The translations under genes were made by a program, and so were the position numbers. This document shows positions 8,490 through 17,058 of a stretch of 51,520 nt of DNA, in pieces; the stretch's first letter is position 1; each line of letters starts with the position of its first letter. Under the pieces are notes generated by a model, which searched no databases, was not told the DNA's origin, and worked only from the letters and a program-made list of their open reading frames with translations. Source of the stretch: Candidatus Nitrosopumilus sp. (GTDB lineage: Archaea > Thermoproteota > Nitrososphaeria > Nitrososphaerales > Nitrososphaeraceae); NCBI GenBank assembly GCA_013694585.1, contig JACDCB010000013.1:1-51520 (forward strand). The letters are read 5' to 3'.

Positions 8490-9002
8490 ATGTCTTCAAA
8501 TCAGAACAATAATTTGAATAGCAAGACGACTAGTAAGAATATCAATATTGGCGATGAGGCGCCAGATTTTGAGCTTTTAGACACGAATCAGGAAGTTCAT
8601 AAATTATCAACCAATAAAGAAGGATTGACAATTTTGGCGTTCTTCCCAGCTGCGGGCTCTCCAGTTTGTACTGTTGAAATGTGTAGTTTCAGAGATACCC
8701 TTAATAGCTTAAAAAAAGAAAACATAAATATCTTGGGAATATCGGTTGATAGTCCTTTTGCAAATAAAGTTTTTGCTGAACATCATAACCTAAACTTTCC
8801 CGTTTTAAGCGACTATAACAGAGAAGTTATCGAGCAATACAATGTTGTAATGCCTAGTTTAGGTAAATTAAAGGATTTCAAAGTAGCTAAAAGGTCCATA
8901 TTCGTTGTGGATAATAATAACCATAAGATAGTATATAAATGGGTAACAGACAATCCACTTATCGAACCCAACTACGAAGAAATCAAAACCATAATCTCAT
9001 AA
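8490..9002 (+). CDS. Peroxiredoxin (AhpC/TSA family)
   Basis: Thioredoxin-fold peroxidase that reduces hydrogen peroxide and organic peroxides; 170 residues from the chosen start. It has the family N-terminus NIGDEAPDFELLDTN and an active-site loop FFPAAGSPVCTVEMCSFRD, where the first cysteine (after SPV) is the peroxidatic one and the second is a nearby extra cysteine. GISVDSPFANKVFAEHHNLNFPVLSD follows as in AhpE/Bcp-like archaeal enzymes. An in-frame ATG at 8466 adds eight residues, but the TATA box at 8444-8450 starts the mRNA after it. The gene is monocistronic, with a hairpin and T-rich tract after the stop. It probably protects against oxidative stress from ammonia oxidation. Confidence 0.92.
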   Translation: MSSNQNNNLNSKTTSKNINIGDEAPDFELLDTNQEVHKLSTNKEGLTILAFFPAAGSPVCTVEMCSFRDTLNSLKKENINILGISVDSPFANKVFAEHHNLNFPVLSDYNREVIEQYNVVMPSLGKLKDFKVAKRSIFVVDNNNHKIVYKWVTDNPLIEPNYEEIKTIIS

Positions 9003-9007
9003 AAATC

Positions 9008-9050
9008 AAATCCTCTTAAAGGATTTCATTTCTCACATTTTCTTTTATTT
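9008..9050 (+). terminator. Hairpin and T-rich terminator after the peroxiredoxin gene
   Basis: AAATCCT (9008-9014) pairs with AGGATTT (9020-9026) around a 5-base loop. A T-rich tract containing TTTTCTTTTATTT follows. It starts six bases after the stop codon. The T-tract alone would be enough for archaeal intrinsic termination. Confidence 0.5.
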
Positions 9051-9099
9051 GTTTGAATAAATGATTAATCGTAGTAACCATGGACAATTAATTGTTACT

Positions 9100-9612
9100 T
9101 TAATCAAGAATTGCTACAACATCATTCCTTGAAATACTCTGACCTTCTTTAACTTTGAGATCTCTTACCGTTCCATCTCTAGGTGATTTGATGGCAACTT
9201 GCATTTTCATAGATTCCAAAACCACGATGTTATCCCCCTGTTTGACAGCATCGCCTTTATTTACAGCTATTGATATTACCCTACCAGGTATCTGACTTGA
9301 TATTGTATTCTGGGAAGTGGCACCTCCTGAAATGGCACCTGATTTTTCAATTATTTCAGTCAATTTAGCATGTTTTTTGAGAAACATTGATTGACCATCC
9401 AATATTATTTTTAATTCAGTGCTTGTAACTTCACTAATCTTGATTTCATGAAAGGCATTATCAAACAAGAATTCAAATTTGTCTGATTTTATATCTATTA
9501 CATTTATGAGGTGATCAGATCCATTTATTTGGACAACTAAATTGCCTTCTTTATCAAAACCTATAATTTTACCGTCAAATTCTTCCTGTATATCATTAAC
9601 CTTTATTTCCAT
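9100..9612 (-). CDS. accB: Biotin carboxyl carrier protein of acetyl-/propionyl-CoA carboxylase
   Basis: Carrier subunit (170 residues) that shuttles carboxybiotin between the biotin carboxylase and carboxyltransferase. The C-terminal biotinyl domain (about 105-170) has the classic ESMKM motif, with Lys136 as the biotinylation site, between IPGRVISIAVNKGDAVKQGD and SPRDGTVRDLKVKEGQ. The N-terminal 90 residues form the beta-rich linker domain. It is the last gene of pccB-accC-accB, six bases after accC. In Thaumarchaeota this complex carboxylates acetyl-CoA and propionyl-CoA in the 3-hydroxypropionate/4-hydroxybutyrate CO2-fixation cycle. Confidence 0.95.
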   Translation of the reverse strand: MEIKVNDIQEEFDGKIIGFDKEGNLVVQINGSDHLINVIDIKSDKFEFLFDNAFHEIKISEVTSTELKIILDGQSMFLKKHAKLTEIIEKSGAISGGATSQNTISSQIPGRVISIAVNKGDAVKQGDNIVVLESMKMQVAIKSPRDGTVRDLKVKEGQSISRNDVVAILD

Positions 9613-9618
9613 TCTATT

Positions 9619-11127
9619 TCAAGCAACTCCACCAAATTTCCAGATATTCTGAACAGAATGATCCCTCTTTGAGGGTCGTTTGGCATATTCGGTTTGGATG
9701 ATCGCCGATGCGACCGCCGGTAAAAGTCTTTTTTGTCTGTCAGAATTCTTAGCCTTTAATTCTTTTGTCATTTTCTTTATGATTGAATACCTATCAAGGT
9801 AATCTGTTGATAAATCACCATTAATAAAGCGTTCATCATTCATTATGGTTTTGTACAATGGTATAGTAGTATTTATTCCCTCAATCACGAACTCATCCAA
9901 AGCATTTCGCATTCTTCGACGCGATTCATCAAATGATGATCCCCAAGATATTAGCTTAGCGGTTAAAGAATCATAAAAGCCTGAGACAGTGCATCCAGGA
10001 TATAAATAAGTATCCACACGTATGCCTGGGCCGTATGGTAAATTGCAATAGGGGACTTTACCTACCGAAGGTGCAAAATCATAGAATGGATCTTCTGCAT
10101 TAATACGACATTCTATTGCGGCTCCGTTTAACGTCAGATCGTGTTGCTTGAAGGGGATTGGTTCGCCATTTGCAATCGATATTTGCAATTTTACCAAATC
10201 CAGGCCTGTAACAAGCTCGGTTACAGGATGTTCGACTTGCAATCGAGAATTAATCTCGATAAAGTAATAATTACCCTGTGGATCGCACAGAAATTCAGCT
10301 GTTCCTGCATTTAGATAGTCAACGGCATCAGCGGCTCTCTTTGCGATCTCTCCAATTTCATTTCTCTTTTCAGACGTCATTATTGGAGAGGGAGACATTT
10401 CAATTAATTTTTGATGCCTTCTTTGAATTGAACATTCTCGCTCAAACAAATGTCTGGTGTTGCCGTGTGAATCCCTAACCAATTGAAATTCAATATGTCG
10501 AATTTTTTCCAAAAACTTTTCGACAAAGAGAGCAGCCTTTCCGAATGCAGCTTTTGACTCTGCAGCGGCCATTTCAAATTCCTGTCTCAACTCTTTTTCG
10601 TCCTTTGCAAGTCTGATACCGCGTCCACCCCCACCGAATGCTGATTTTAGTAAAACCGGGTATCCAGCTTCGTTAGCAATTTCTACTGCTTTATCAACGT
10701 CATCAATAACTCCTTCACTACCCGGAACTGTGGGAACTTCAGCCTGTTTCATTATGCGCTTACACTTCATTTTATCTCCAGTTAGCTCCATCGCTAGGCT
10801 TTTAGGACCGATAAAAATTATATTGTTCTTCTCACATAATTCAGCAAAAGTTTCATTTTCTGAAAGAAAGCCGTATCCAGGATGTATCGCATCCACCCCT
10901 GCTTTTATAGCAACCTCCATAATTCGGTTCATGTTTAAATAGCTCTGAGCAGGAGCCGCGGGTCCAATATGATATGCCTCATCAGCACGTTTAACGTGGA
11001 TAGAACTCTTATCTTCATCTGAATATACAGATACCGACTTTAGTTCTAGTTCCTTGCAGGCTCTAATGATTCTTAGGGCGATCTCTCCCCGGTTTGCAAT
11101 CAGTATACTTGATATTTGTTTTGACAT
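9619..11127 (-). CDS. accC: Biotin carboxylase subunit of acetyl-/propionyl-CoA carboxylase
   Basis: ATP-grasp enzyme (502 residues) that carboxylates biotin on the carrier protein with bicarbonate and ATP. The N-terminal domain starts ILIANRGEIALRIIRACKEL, with HPGYGFLSEN at 82-91. The ATP-binding glycine loop GGGGRG is at 165-170. RECSIQRRHQKLIEMSPSP and EINSRLQVEHPVTE carry the metal and bicarbonate ligands. It is about 50 residues longer than bacterial AccC; the extra C-terminal stretch (RQKRLLPAVASAIIQTEY onward) probably contacts partner subunits. It sits 12 bases after pccB in the same operon. Confidence 0.96.
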   Translation of the reverse strand: MSKQISSILIANRGEIALRIIRACKELELKSVSVYSDEDKSSIHVKRADEAYHIGPAAPAQSYLNMNRIMEVAIKAGVDAIHPGYGFLSENETFAELCEKNNIIFIGPKSLAMELTGDKMKCKRIMKQAEVPTVPGSEGVIDDVDKAVEIANEAGYPVLLKSAFGGGGRGIRLAKDEKELRQEFEMAAAESKAAFGKAALFVEKFLEKIRHIEFQLVRDSHGNTRHLFERECSIQRRHQKLIEMSPSPIMTSEKRNEIGEIAKRAADAVDYLNAGTAEFLCDPQGNYYFIEINSRLQVEHPVTELVTGLDLVKLQISIANGEPIPFKQHDLTLNGAAIECRINAEDPFYDFAPSVGKVPYCNLPYGPGIRVDTYLYPGCTVSGFYDSLTAKLISWGSSFDESRRRMRNALDEFVIEGINTTIPLYKTIMNDERFINGDLSTDYLDRYSIIKKMTKELKAKNSDRQKRLLPAVASAIIQTEYAKRPSKRDHSVQNIWKFGGVA

Positions 11128-11139
11128 CCAATCACCTAT

Positions 11140-12684
11140 CTATAAATTGATATTCCCATGCTTTTTCCACGGTCTAATCTCTTTTTTGTTAGAAAGGGCA
11201 TTGAGGGCGCTAATTATTAATGGTCTTGTTTCCATAGGATCAATAACAGAGTCAATCGTTCCCCTTTCCGCAGCTATGTAGGGGTTTGCAAACTTGTTTC
11301 GATACTCTTTTGCCAAACTTTTCTTTTTGCTCACCGCATCAGGAGAATCTTTTAGACTTTTCCTATGCATAATAGTAATGGCTGCTTCAGGCCCTAATAC
11401 TGCAATTTCAGCTGTTGGCCATGCAATGTTCAAATCTGTACCAAGATTTTTGCTTCCCATCGCAATATATGCTCCCCCATATGCTTTGCCTATAATACAT
11501 GTAATTTTTGGAACAGTTGCCTCACAATATGCGAATAGAAGCTTGCTACCATGTCTGATAATCCCGTTGTGCTCTTGATCAGCTCCTGGTAAATATCCCG
11601 GGGTATCTACGAGCGTAATTATAGGAATATTAAACGAGTCACAAAATCTAACAAATCTTGCAGCCTTATTAGAAGAGTGAATGTCTAATGCACCAGCTAA
11701 AAATAAAGGCTGATTTGCAATAATACCTATAGACCTCCCGCCCATCCTTGCAAATCCAACCATTATGTTTTCCGCAAAGAGTTCATGAACTTCAAAGAAA
11801 ATCCCATTATCAACAATAGAAGTAATGATTTCTTTCATATCATAAGATTGATATGGATTGTCAGGTAATACCTTTATCAGGTTAGTATCCAATCGGTTAG
11901 GATCGTCAACTTCATCTACTAAAATTTCGGCTTCTTCTTTATTATTCTGCGGAAGGTAAGAGAGCAATGTTTTAATTTTATCCATGCAATCAACTTCGTC
12001 CTTAGCTACGAAATGTGCAACTCCTGATTTTGTAGCATGAGTTATAGCACCTCCCAAATCCTCGAAGGTAACTTCTTGACTCAGGACTTCTTTTACAACT
12101 TCGGGTCCGGTCACAAACATCTGGCCTACATTTTCAACCATAATAACAAAATCTGTCATCGCTGGAGAATATACAGCACCACCAGCACACGGTCCAATAC
12201 TCGCAGTTATTTGAGGTATAACACCCGATGCAAGAGCATTCCTGAGAAAAATATCACCATAACCGTCTAGGCTTGATACACCTTCCTGAATCCTTGCCCC
12301 TCCTGAATCAAGAATACCAATAATAGGACATCCCACCTTTAGTGCATGTGTCATAACTTTAGATACTTTTTTTCCAGCCATTTCTCCTAGCGATCCACCC
12401 AGAACAGTAAAATCATAAACGTAAATGAATACTTGTCTACCGTTAATGGTTCCAAAACCAGTTATCAACCCATCACCATAATATTTTTTTACTTCAGGGT
12501 CATCACTTCGATGAGTTACAAATTTGTCAATTTCAGTAAATGTATTTGGATCTAATAAAAGATTTATGCGCTCTCTCGCAGTTAGCTTCCCCTTGGAATG
12601 CTGAGATTCAACTTTATCTGGACCTCCACCTTCTTCAGCACTGTGTTTTCGGTCGTAATATTGTTTTAGTTTTTCCTCACGCAT
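11140..12684 (-). CDS. pccB: Carboxyltransferase subunit of acetyl-/propionyl-CoA carboxylase
   Basis: Transfers the carboxyl group from carboxybiotin to acetyl-CoA or propionyl-CoA; 514 residues. It contains both crotonase-like halves. The N-terminal half has GKLTARERINLLLD and the oxyanion-hole region GILDSGGARIQEGVSSLDGYG. The C-terminal half has LVDTPGYLPGADQEHNGIIRHG and GKAYGGAYIAMGSK. The length and fused alpha/beta halves match PccB/MmdA. It is the first gene of the carboxylase operon, and a TATA box at 12711-12720 starts transcription four or five bases before the ATG. Its role in CO2 fixation is inferred from its use in other Thaumarchaeota. Confidence 0.95.
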   Translation of the reverse strand: MREEKLKQYYDRKHSAEEGGGPDKVESQHSKGKLTARERINLLLDPNTFTEIDKFVTHRSDDPEVKKYYGDGLITGFGTINGRQVFIYVYDFTVLGGSLGEMAGKKVSKVMTHALKVGCPIIGILDSGGARIQEGVSSLDGYGDIFLRNALASGVIPQITASIGPCAGGAVYSPAMTDFVIMVENVGQMFVTGPEVVKEVLSQEVTFEDLGGAITHATKSGVAHFVAKDEVDCMDKIKTLLSYLPQNNKEEAEILVDEVDDPNRLDTNLIKVLPDNPYQSYDMKEIITSIVDNGIFFEVHELFAENIMVGFARMGGRSIGIIANQPLFLAGALDIHSSNKAARFVRFCDSFNIPIITLVDTPGYLPGADQEHNGIIRHGSKLLFAYCEATVPKITCIIGKAYGGAYIAMGSKNLGTDLNIAWPTAEIAVLGPEAAITIMHRKSLKDSPDAVSKKKSLAKEYRNKFANPYIAAERGTIDSVIDPMETRPLIISALNALSNKKEIRPWKKHGNINL

Positions 12685-12710
12685 ATATTATGTTTTTAAT
12701 CCTTAACAGT

Positions 12711-12720
12711 ATTAAATATA
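12711..12720 (-). promoter_or_regulatory. TATA box of the carboxylase operon
   Basis: Minus-strand TATATTTAAT. Counting 26 bases gives a start at about 12689, a leader of only four or five bases before the pccB ATG at 12684. The operon mRNA is probably almost leaderless. Confidence 0.55.
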
Positions 12721-12771
12721 GATTTTGCTATAAATGATTGCTGATTCATTTTAGAAACCATGTGTCATTAT

Positions 12772-13002
12772 TTAGTCCTTTTCTCGAAGTTCACGTAACC
12801 CATTCCTCCCTCCCTTAGCCCGTCTAAAATAATTTAAACCCAGGTTGTAATTTTCATATAAGGATTCAAGGGTTTCGATTTCCATCCTTAAGAAATCTTT
12901 TTCATAATTAGAAGATTTATCTGAATTTTGCAAGTCTTGTAATCTTTTTACTTTTTCTGCCAAGAGCTTACTAACATTATACTCATACTCACTTGACAAC
13001 AT
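12772..13002 (-). CDS. Small helical protein of unknown function
   Basis: Not recognised. A 76-residue, charged, largely helical protein with leucine/isoleucine spacing suggesting a short coiled coil (about residues 8-55, VSKLLAEKVKRLQDLQ and FLRMEIETLESLYENYN). It ends in a basic, glycine-containing tail, RRAKGGRNGLRELREKD. There are no cysteines and no signal or membrane segment, so it is probably cytosolic. The ATG start is clear. It lies alone between the carboxylase operon and the zinc-finger protein at 13069, on the same strand, with about 65 bases of AT-rich DNA before it. Confidence 0.6.
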   Translation of the reverse strand: MLSSEYEYNVSKLLAEKVKRLQDLQNSDKSSNYEKDFLRMEIETLESLYENYNLGLNYFRRAKGGRNGLRELREKD

Positions 13003-13068
13003 ATATCACTAGACCATATAGTATAGGATTATACATTTTAATCTTTTTAAATCATTAAATAGATTATT

Positions 13069-13521
13069 CTATCCGGATTTTAGCTTGTTTGAGAAGGCAT
13101 GCTTGTATTCTTCAAATATATGAAGATCTGAGCGAGATAAGCAAGTTGAACAATAAATTGTATCTAGAGTACTAATATTTCTTTCAAGTTTTAATAGTGT
13201 CATTATCAGATTATCATGAAAGTTTATCTGCTTGCTGCATATGAAACACTTTTCCTTATTTTCTCGTTCCGTGATAAATTCGGCAAGCAAGCTGTCCCCA
13301 TTTTTTTGACTATGAACCGCTTTGTTTTTGAACGAATTTTGATTCTTTTTAAAATGGAGACCAGAAAGATTATAACAATCTTGATGGAGGATTGATTTAG
13401 CTGACCTAGACCAATATCCCACTTCTGCTGAGTTTACCCTTTGTTTGCAAATCAAACAAAAACCTGGAAATTTCATATTCATTTTTATCCAATCATGGGC
13501 TAGTAAAGGATCCTTGTCCAT
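13069..13521 (-). CDS. Predicted zinc-binding protein with two finger modules, function unknown
   Basis: Not recognised by name. The 150-residue protein shows two metal-site patterns: Cys22-x2-Cys25 with His46-x2-Cys49, and Cys92-x2-Cys95 with Cys124-x2-Cys127. It therefore probably binds two zinc ions in treble-clef or ribbon-like folds, linked by a basic stretch (KKNQNSFKNKAVHSQKNG). No membrane segment is present. It follows rfcL by 38 bases on the same strand and is probably co-transcribed, which hints at a nucleic-acid-related role. Function is not inferred beyond that. Confidence 0.7.
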   Translation of the reverse strand: MDKDPLLAHDWIKMNMKFPGFCLICKQRVNSAEVGYWSRSAKSILHQDCYNLSGLHFKKNQNSFKNKAVHSQKNGDSLLAEFITERENKEKCFICSKQINFHDNLIMTLLKLERNISTLDTIYCSTCLSRSDLHIFEEYKHAFSNKLKSG

Positions 13522-13559
13522 CGTAGAACCTATTTACATACGAGAACCAGAACCATTGT

Positions 13560-14801
13560 TTAAAGTTTTGTTTTGCTTAATTGTTTTTCAATTTCCTTGT
13601 TTATGACTTCATTAAACTTTAAGCTATCAGGATTATCAAAATCAAGATCTTGAATCGCGAGATTTTTCAAGATCATAATGAAGTTGGAATAATAGAAAAG
13701 ACCAATTTTGGATATGCTTGTATGAAAAATCTTTGATAGTTCTGTTCTAAGAGGTCTTAATGACTGCCCCCTCATAAATATTGGACCGATGGATGAGAAG
13801 GGAACGGAATATTGGTTATATTCTATGGCCTTATCTCTACTAATCCTAAATAATTTCTGGAGTAGTAAGTCGTTGGCATATCTTAGTAAGCTCCAATTCC
13901 GTTTTTCATAAATCCTGTTTACAAATAAGTCAATCTCAGAAAGCTTATGGAGTATATTTGCCAAATCATTTGATGGTATATTTCTCTCACTGCTAACAAT
14001 GCTGGTATACAAAGCATTCAAGAAATCTTTGTTACGTTCTTCCGATGTAAAGCCGTATTTTGGAGTTGAATAACGAATGGATGATGTTATCAATATTTGT
14101 TTTGCTTCTGAAATGTCGGTTAGAGTAAAAAATTTGGTAATACATTCTTCAATTGATAATTCAGTACCGGTGTTGCCATCTGAATCAACCTCACCTTCCA
14201 GCTTTGTTTGCAAAGTATTCAGAAGGGTGCGGGCATCGCCACGACTTTGACTAATAATCTTAAACTGCTCTGAGCTTTCTAAATGCTGTCTCTCCATCCT
14301 CATGACATTTTGGAGCAACATATAACTTGCAAATGATGACAAGGGTCTAAATTCAACAAGCTTACTGTTTTTTATGATGTCTTTCATTTTATAGCTCTTT
14401 GAATTTGAGGCCATTATTATAGGAACATCAGAATTCTTTAATATATTGGACAAAAATGGCAATCCACCATAATCATCTCTACCGGAGATACCATCTACCT
14501 CATCTAAAAACAACAGCATTTGCTTTCCAAAAATACTATTGTTTAGTAGTATCGGATTTATGATAGTCTCCAAATTAATTTTATTCCGAAGATCACTTGC
14601 ATTTAGTTCAATCAAATCAAAATCCAGCAATTTAGCCAATGACTTAACAAACGATGTCTTTCCAGTTCCTGGAGGACCTATAATTAGAAGTGGTTTTGTG
14701 CCCTTAACCCACTTTTTTAGCCAGTTTAACACTAAAAGCCTTGGTTTTTCATTACCAAAAAAGCTGTCAAATTCGCTTACTCGATATTTTTCAATCCACA
14801 T
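13560..14801 (-). CDS. rfcL: Replication factor C large subunit (clamp loader)
   Basis: AAA+ ATPase of the clamp loader that opens the PCNA ring and places it on primed DNA. It is 413 residues long. It opens with WIEKYRVSEFDSFFGNEK (RfcL: WVEKYRP). Walker A is GPPGTGKT (42-49) and Walker B LLFLDEVDGISGRDDYGG, with the DEVD and following glycines typical of the large subunit. Sensor 2 is SRGDARTLLNTLQ. Compared with crenarchaeal and euryarchaeal RfcL (about 480-500), the C-terminal tail is short, and no PCNA-interacting QxxLxxFF box is visible. The small subunit is not in this window. Confidence 0.92.
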   Translation of the reverse strand: MWIEKYRVSEFDSFFGNEKPRLLVLNWLKKWVKGTKPLLIIGPPGTGKTSFVKSLAKLLDFDLIELNASDLRNKINLETIINPILLNNSIFGKQMLLFLDEVDGISGRDDYGGLPFLSNILKNSDVPIIMASNSKSYKMKDIIKNSKLVEFRPLSSFASYMLLQNVMRMERQHLESSEQFKIISQSRGDARTLLNTLQTKLEGEVDSDGNTGTELSIEECITKFFTLTDISEAKQILITSSIRYSTPKYGFTSEERNKDFLNALYTSIVSSERNIPSNDLANILHKLSEIDLFVNRIYEKRNWSLLRYANDLLLQKLFRISRDKAIEYNQYSVPFSSIGPIFMRGQSLRPLRTELSKIFHTSISKIGLFYYSNFIMILKNLAIQDLDFDNPDSLKFNEVINKEIEKQLSKTKL

Positions 14802-14834
14802 AATTTCTTAAAACCCGCCTCATTAAACCAAAAA

Positions 14835-15962
14835 TTATTCTTTATCTAATTCGTTCTGAAATCCATGTAGAAGGTCCGCTCTTTTGGTTACAAGCTCTCT
14901 ATACCAGAATTCATTATAATGACTAACTGTTAAGAACAAAAATTCGAGAAATGGTTTTATCTTAATGTCATTATCTAGCATTTCTAATGCCAGGTATGCC
15001 TCAGATAAATATGACTTACTCTTTTCTAAGGTTAACCTGAATCCTGTTTTTACATCATGAGTAAGGTTTGAATAAAAAAGAGGCCACGACGGAGACTTGA
15101 TTCCCTTAGTAACAATTGCATCTTGGATCTCATTGCCACACCCAACACATTCTGCAGCTTTTGCCATACCTATATAATAAATTTCTGACAAAGGTCGTTG
15201 ATTCAGACTCATATTTCTACCTGCTGTTCCAAGCACTGACCGGTATTTCTTGTAACTTCGTTCTAAATTATCGTAAGTAAGTTCAAGTTTTTTGGTTTTC
15301 AATTCATAATCGATTTGTTGACCTAATAGGGCGTCATCAAAACCAGACTGAAATTCTTCAAGTACTCCAGGTGCTGTTTCACTTATCTTTTGCTTTGCCA
15401 ATAAAAGTATGTATGGATTAATGAATTTATAGTCTTCAAGATAATCAAGGTCTTCATCTTTATCCAAAATCCTATCCATAGGCTCGCTCAAATCGATGGC
15501 AATCAAATGTCCATCTATCACATTATTTCTCATTTTGTCATCTTGTAAATCCTTACTCTCAGCGTAACCATCAAAAAGAGCATAAAATACGGGAAAAGTC
15601 ATTTTTATGAAATTTGAATTAAGTATCCTATTGATCCTGTCAAACAAATCAGCCGGATTTTCCAACTTTAACTTGAGCACTTCAATTTCTTCTGTAGTAA
15701 GCTCTAATTCATGAGTACCACCAATTTCCTTTATGAAATCTCTGTGAGTCTGGATAGGAGAAGAATCGGACTTTATTAATTCATAAATCCCATCTTTATA
15801 TCTTTGGACAAAACCATCATACTCTTTTTTTGATTTATTCAGATAGAATTTGAATGATTTGTATTTTTTGTCCCTGATTAAACCACTCTTAAAAATTTTT
15901 CTCCCGGATTGGGTCATCAATAAATTCTGTTTATTAAAAATATAATCGTCTTTACCACTCAT
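14835..15962 (-). CDS. Conserved-looking hypothetical protein, 375 residues
   Basis: Not recognised. A charged, mostly helical, soluble protein without signal peptide or membrane helices. It has one CxxC pair (Cys272, Cys275, in AAECVGCGNEIQ) that alone does not make a full zinc site. The N-terminal 80 residues are strongly basic; residues 90-115 (LTTEEIEVLKLKLENPADLFDRI) and 160-180 are acidic. It lies between rps7 and rfcL, 33 bases before the latter, within a translation/replication gene string. Its long open frame and normal base use argue for a real gene. Confidence 0.75.
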   Translation of the reverse strand: MSGKDDYIFNKQNLLMTQSGRKIFKSGLIRDKKYKSFKFYLNKSKKEYDGFVQRYKDGIYELIKSDSSPIQTHRDFIKEIGGTHELELTTEEIEVLKLKLENPADLFDRINRILNSNFIKMTFPVFYALFDGYAESKDLQDDKMRNNVIDGHLIAIDLSEPMDRILDKDEDLDYLEDYKFINPYILLLAKQKISETAPGVLEEFQSGFDDALLGQQIDYELKTKKLELTYDNLERSYKKYRSVLGTAGRNMSLNQRPLSEIYYIGMAKAAECVGCGNEIQDAIVTKGIKSPSWPLFYSNLTHDVKTGFRLTLEKSKSYLSEAYLALEMLDNDIKIKPFLEFLFLTVSHYNEFWYRELVTKRADLLHGFQNELDKE

Positions 15963-16003
15963 TGAATGTCACTAAATAAATGATAGAAATTGGGAGTTTG
16001 CAA

Positions 16004-16612
16004 TCATCTAGATGACATTGCAATCCTTTCCTGCTCATTTTTCTTTTTTATTGCATAACTGTTCATGTCGTTCTCAGAGGCCAACATAATTTCTCTGGCA
16101 AGTACCTCTTCCATGGCCTGAGGTGAAGAATAAGTCGACTCTCGTACTCCCTCGGCAATGAATCGCAAAGCTAGGTCCACCCTTCTTAAAGGTGAAACAT
16201 CAACTGATACATGATAAACCACACCACCATATACTATTCTGGTAGTATCCTCATTTGGAGCTGCATTTTCTATTGCCCTTATAAGTAATTCTATAGGATT
16301 TTTACCGGTTTCTATTGAAATAATTTCGAGTGCCGTTTTCACAACGTTCATAACCTTTATCTTTTTACCACCCATTCGCCCCGTATTTTTTGCATATCTT
16401 TTTCCAAAATGCATAAGTTTGTTGGCTAGACGTTCAATAATACTGACCTCTGCTTTTTTTAATCGCTGATGCTCATGACGTCCAAATGTTACCGGTATGG
16501 TCATCGAGGGATGTAAATGGATGACATTTTTCAGCCCTTCATCAACAATTTCGATATTTCTTGTATCCCATTTGTTAAATAGGAGCATATTTACTTGTTC
16601 TTTTCCACTCAT
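16004..16612 (-). CDS. rps7: 30S ribosomal protein S7 (uS7)
   Basis: Small-subunit head protein that organises 16S rRNA and touches the E site; 202 residues, archaeal/eukaryotic S5e type. Typical parts are LANKLMHFGKRYAKNTGRMGGKK, NPIELLIRAIENAAPNEDTTRIVYGGVVYHVSVDVSPLRRVDLALRFI and the C-terminal end of the fold ending near RIAMSSR. It starts two bases after rps12 ends, within the nusA-rps12-rps7 unit common in archaea. Confidence 0.96.
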   Translation of the reverse strand: MSGKEQVNMLLFNKWDTRNIEIVDEGLKNVIHLHPSMTIPVTFGRHEHQRLKKAEVSIIERLANKLMHFGKRYAKNTGRMGGKKIKVMNVVKTALEIISIETGKNPIELLIRAIENAAPNEDTTRIVYGGVVYHVSVDVSPLRRVDLALRFIAEGVRESTYSSPQAMEEVLAREIMLASENDMNSYAIKKKNEQERIAMSSR

Positions 16613-16614
16613 TG

Positions 16615-17052
16615 TTATCGCCTAGGTTTCTCTTTCTTTCCTCTTACCAATTGATTAAGTGATACCCCATTAACTTTGAATACTTGCCATCTAACCCCCG
16701 GGATATCACCCATTGCACCACCCATTGAGCCTCCTATCCCTTCCAAAACCACTTCATCGTGTTCATCTACAAAGTTTAGTGCACCGTCTCGTGGCAAAAA
16801 TGCAGTAATTGATTTTCCATTTTTTATTAATTGTACACGCACACATTTTCGGACTGCAGAATTAGGCTGTTTTGATTCGATGCCAACCTTTTCTAAAACA
16901 ATACCTCTGGCCTGTGGAGCACCCTCCAACGGATTAGCCTTCTTATCTAACATCAACATTCTACGTTTATAATATTTGTTTGACCATCGGGATCGCTTTC
17001 TTTTTGTTTTCAAAACTCTACCCGAGAATAATCCTAACGGTGATTTACTCAA
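16615..17052 (-). CDS. rps12: 30S ribosomal protein S12 (uS12)
   Basis: Decoding-site ribosomal protein, 145 residues, archaeal/eukaryotic S23e type. It carries the family core [31 protein letters not shown], in which the KQPNSA loop contacts the A site, and the [34 protein letters not shown] region. The N-terminal part ([20 protein letters not shown]) is basic. It lies between nusA (six bases) and rps7 (two bases), so it is co-transcribed and probably translationally coupled. Confidence 0.97.
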   Translation of the reverse strand: MSKSPLGLFSGRVLKTKRKRSRWSNKYYKRRMLMLDKKANPLEGAPQARGIVLEKVGIESKQPNSAVRKCVRVQLIKNGKSITAFLPRDGALNFVDEHDEVVLEGIGGSMGGAMGDIPGVRWQVFKVNGVSLNQLVRGKKEKPRR

Positions 17053-17058
17053 TAAAGA

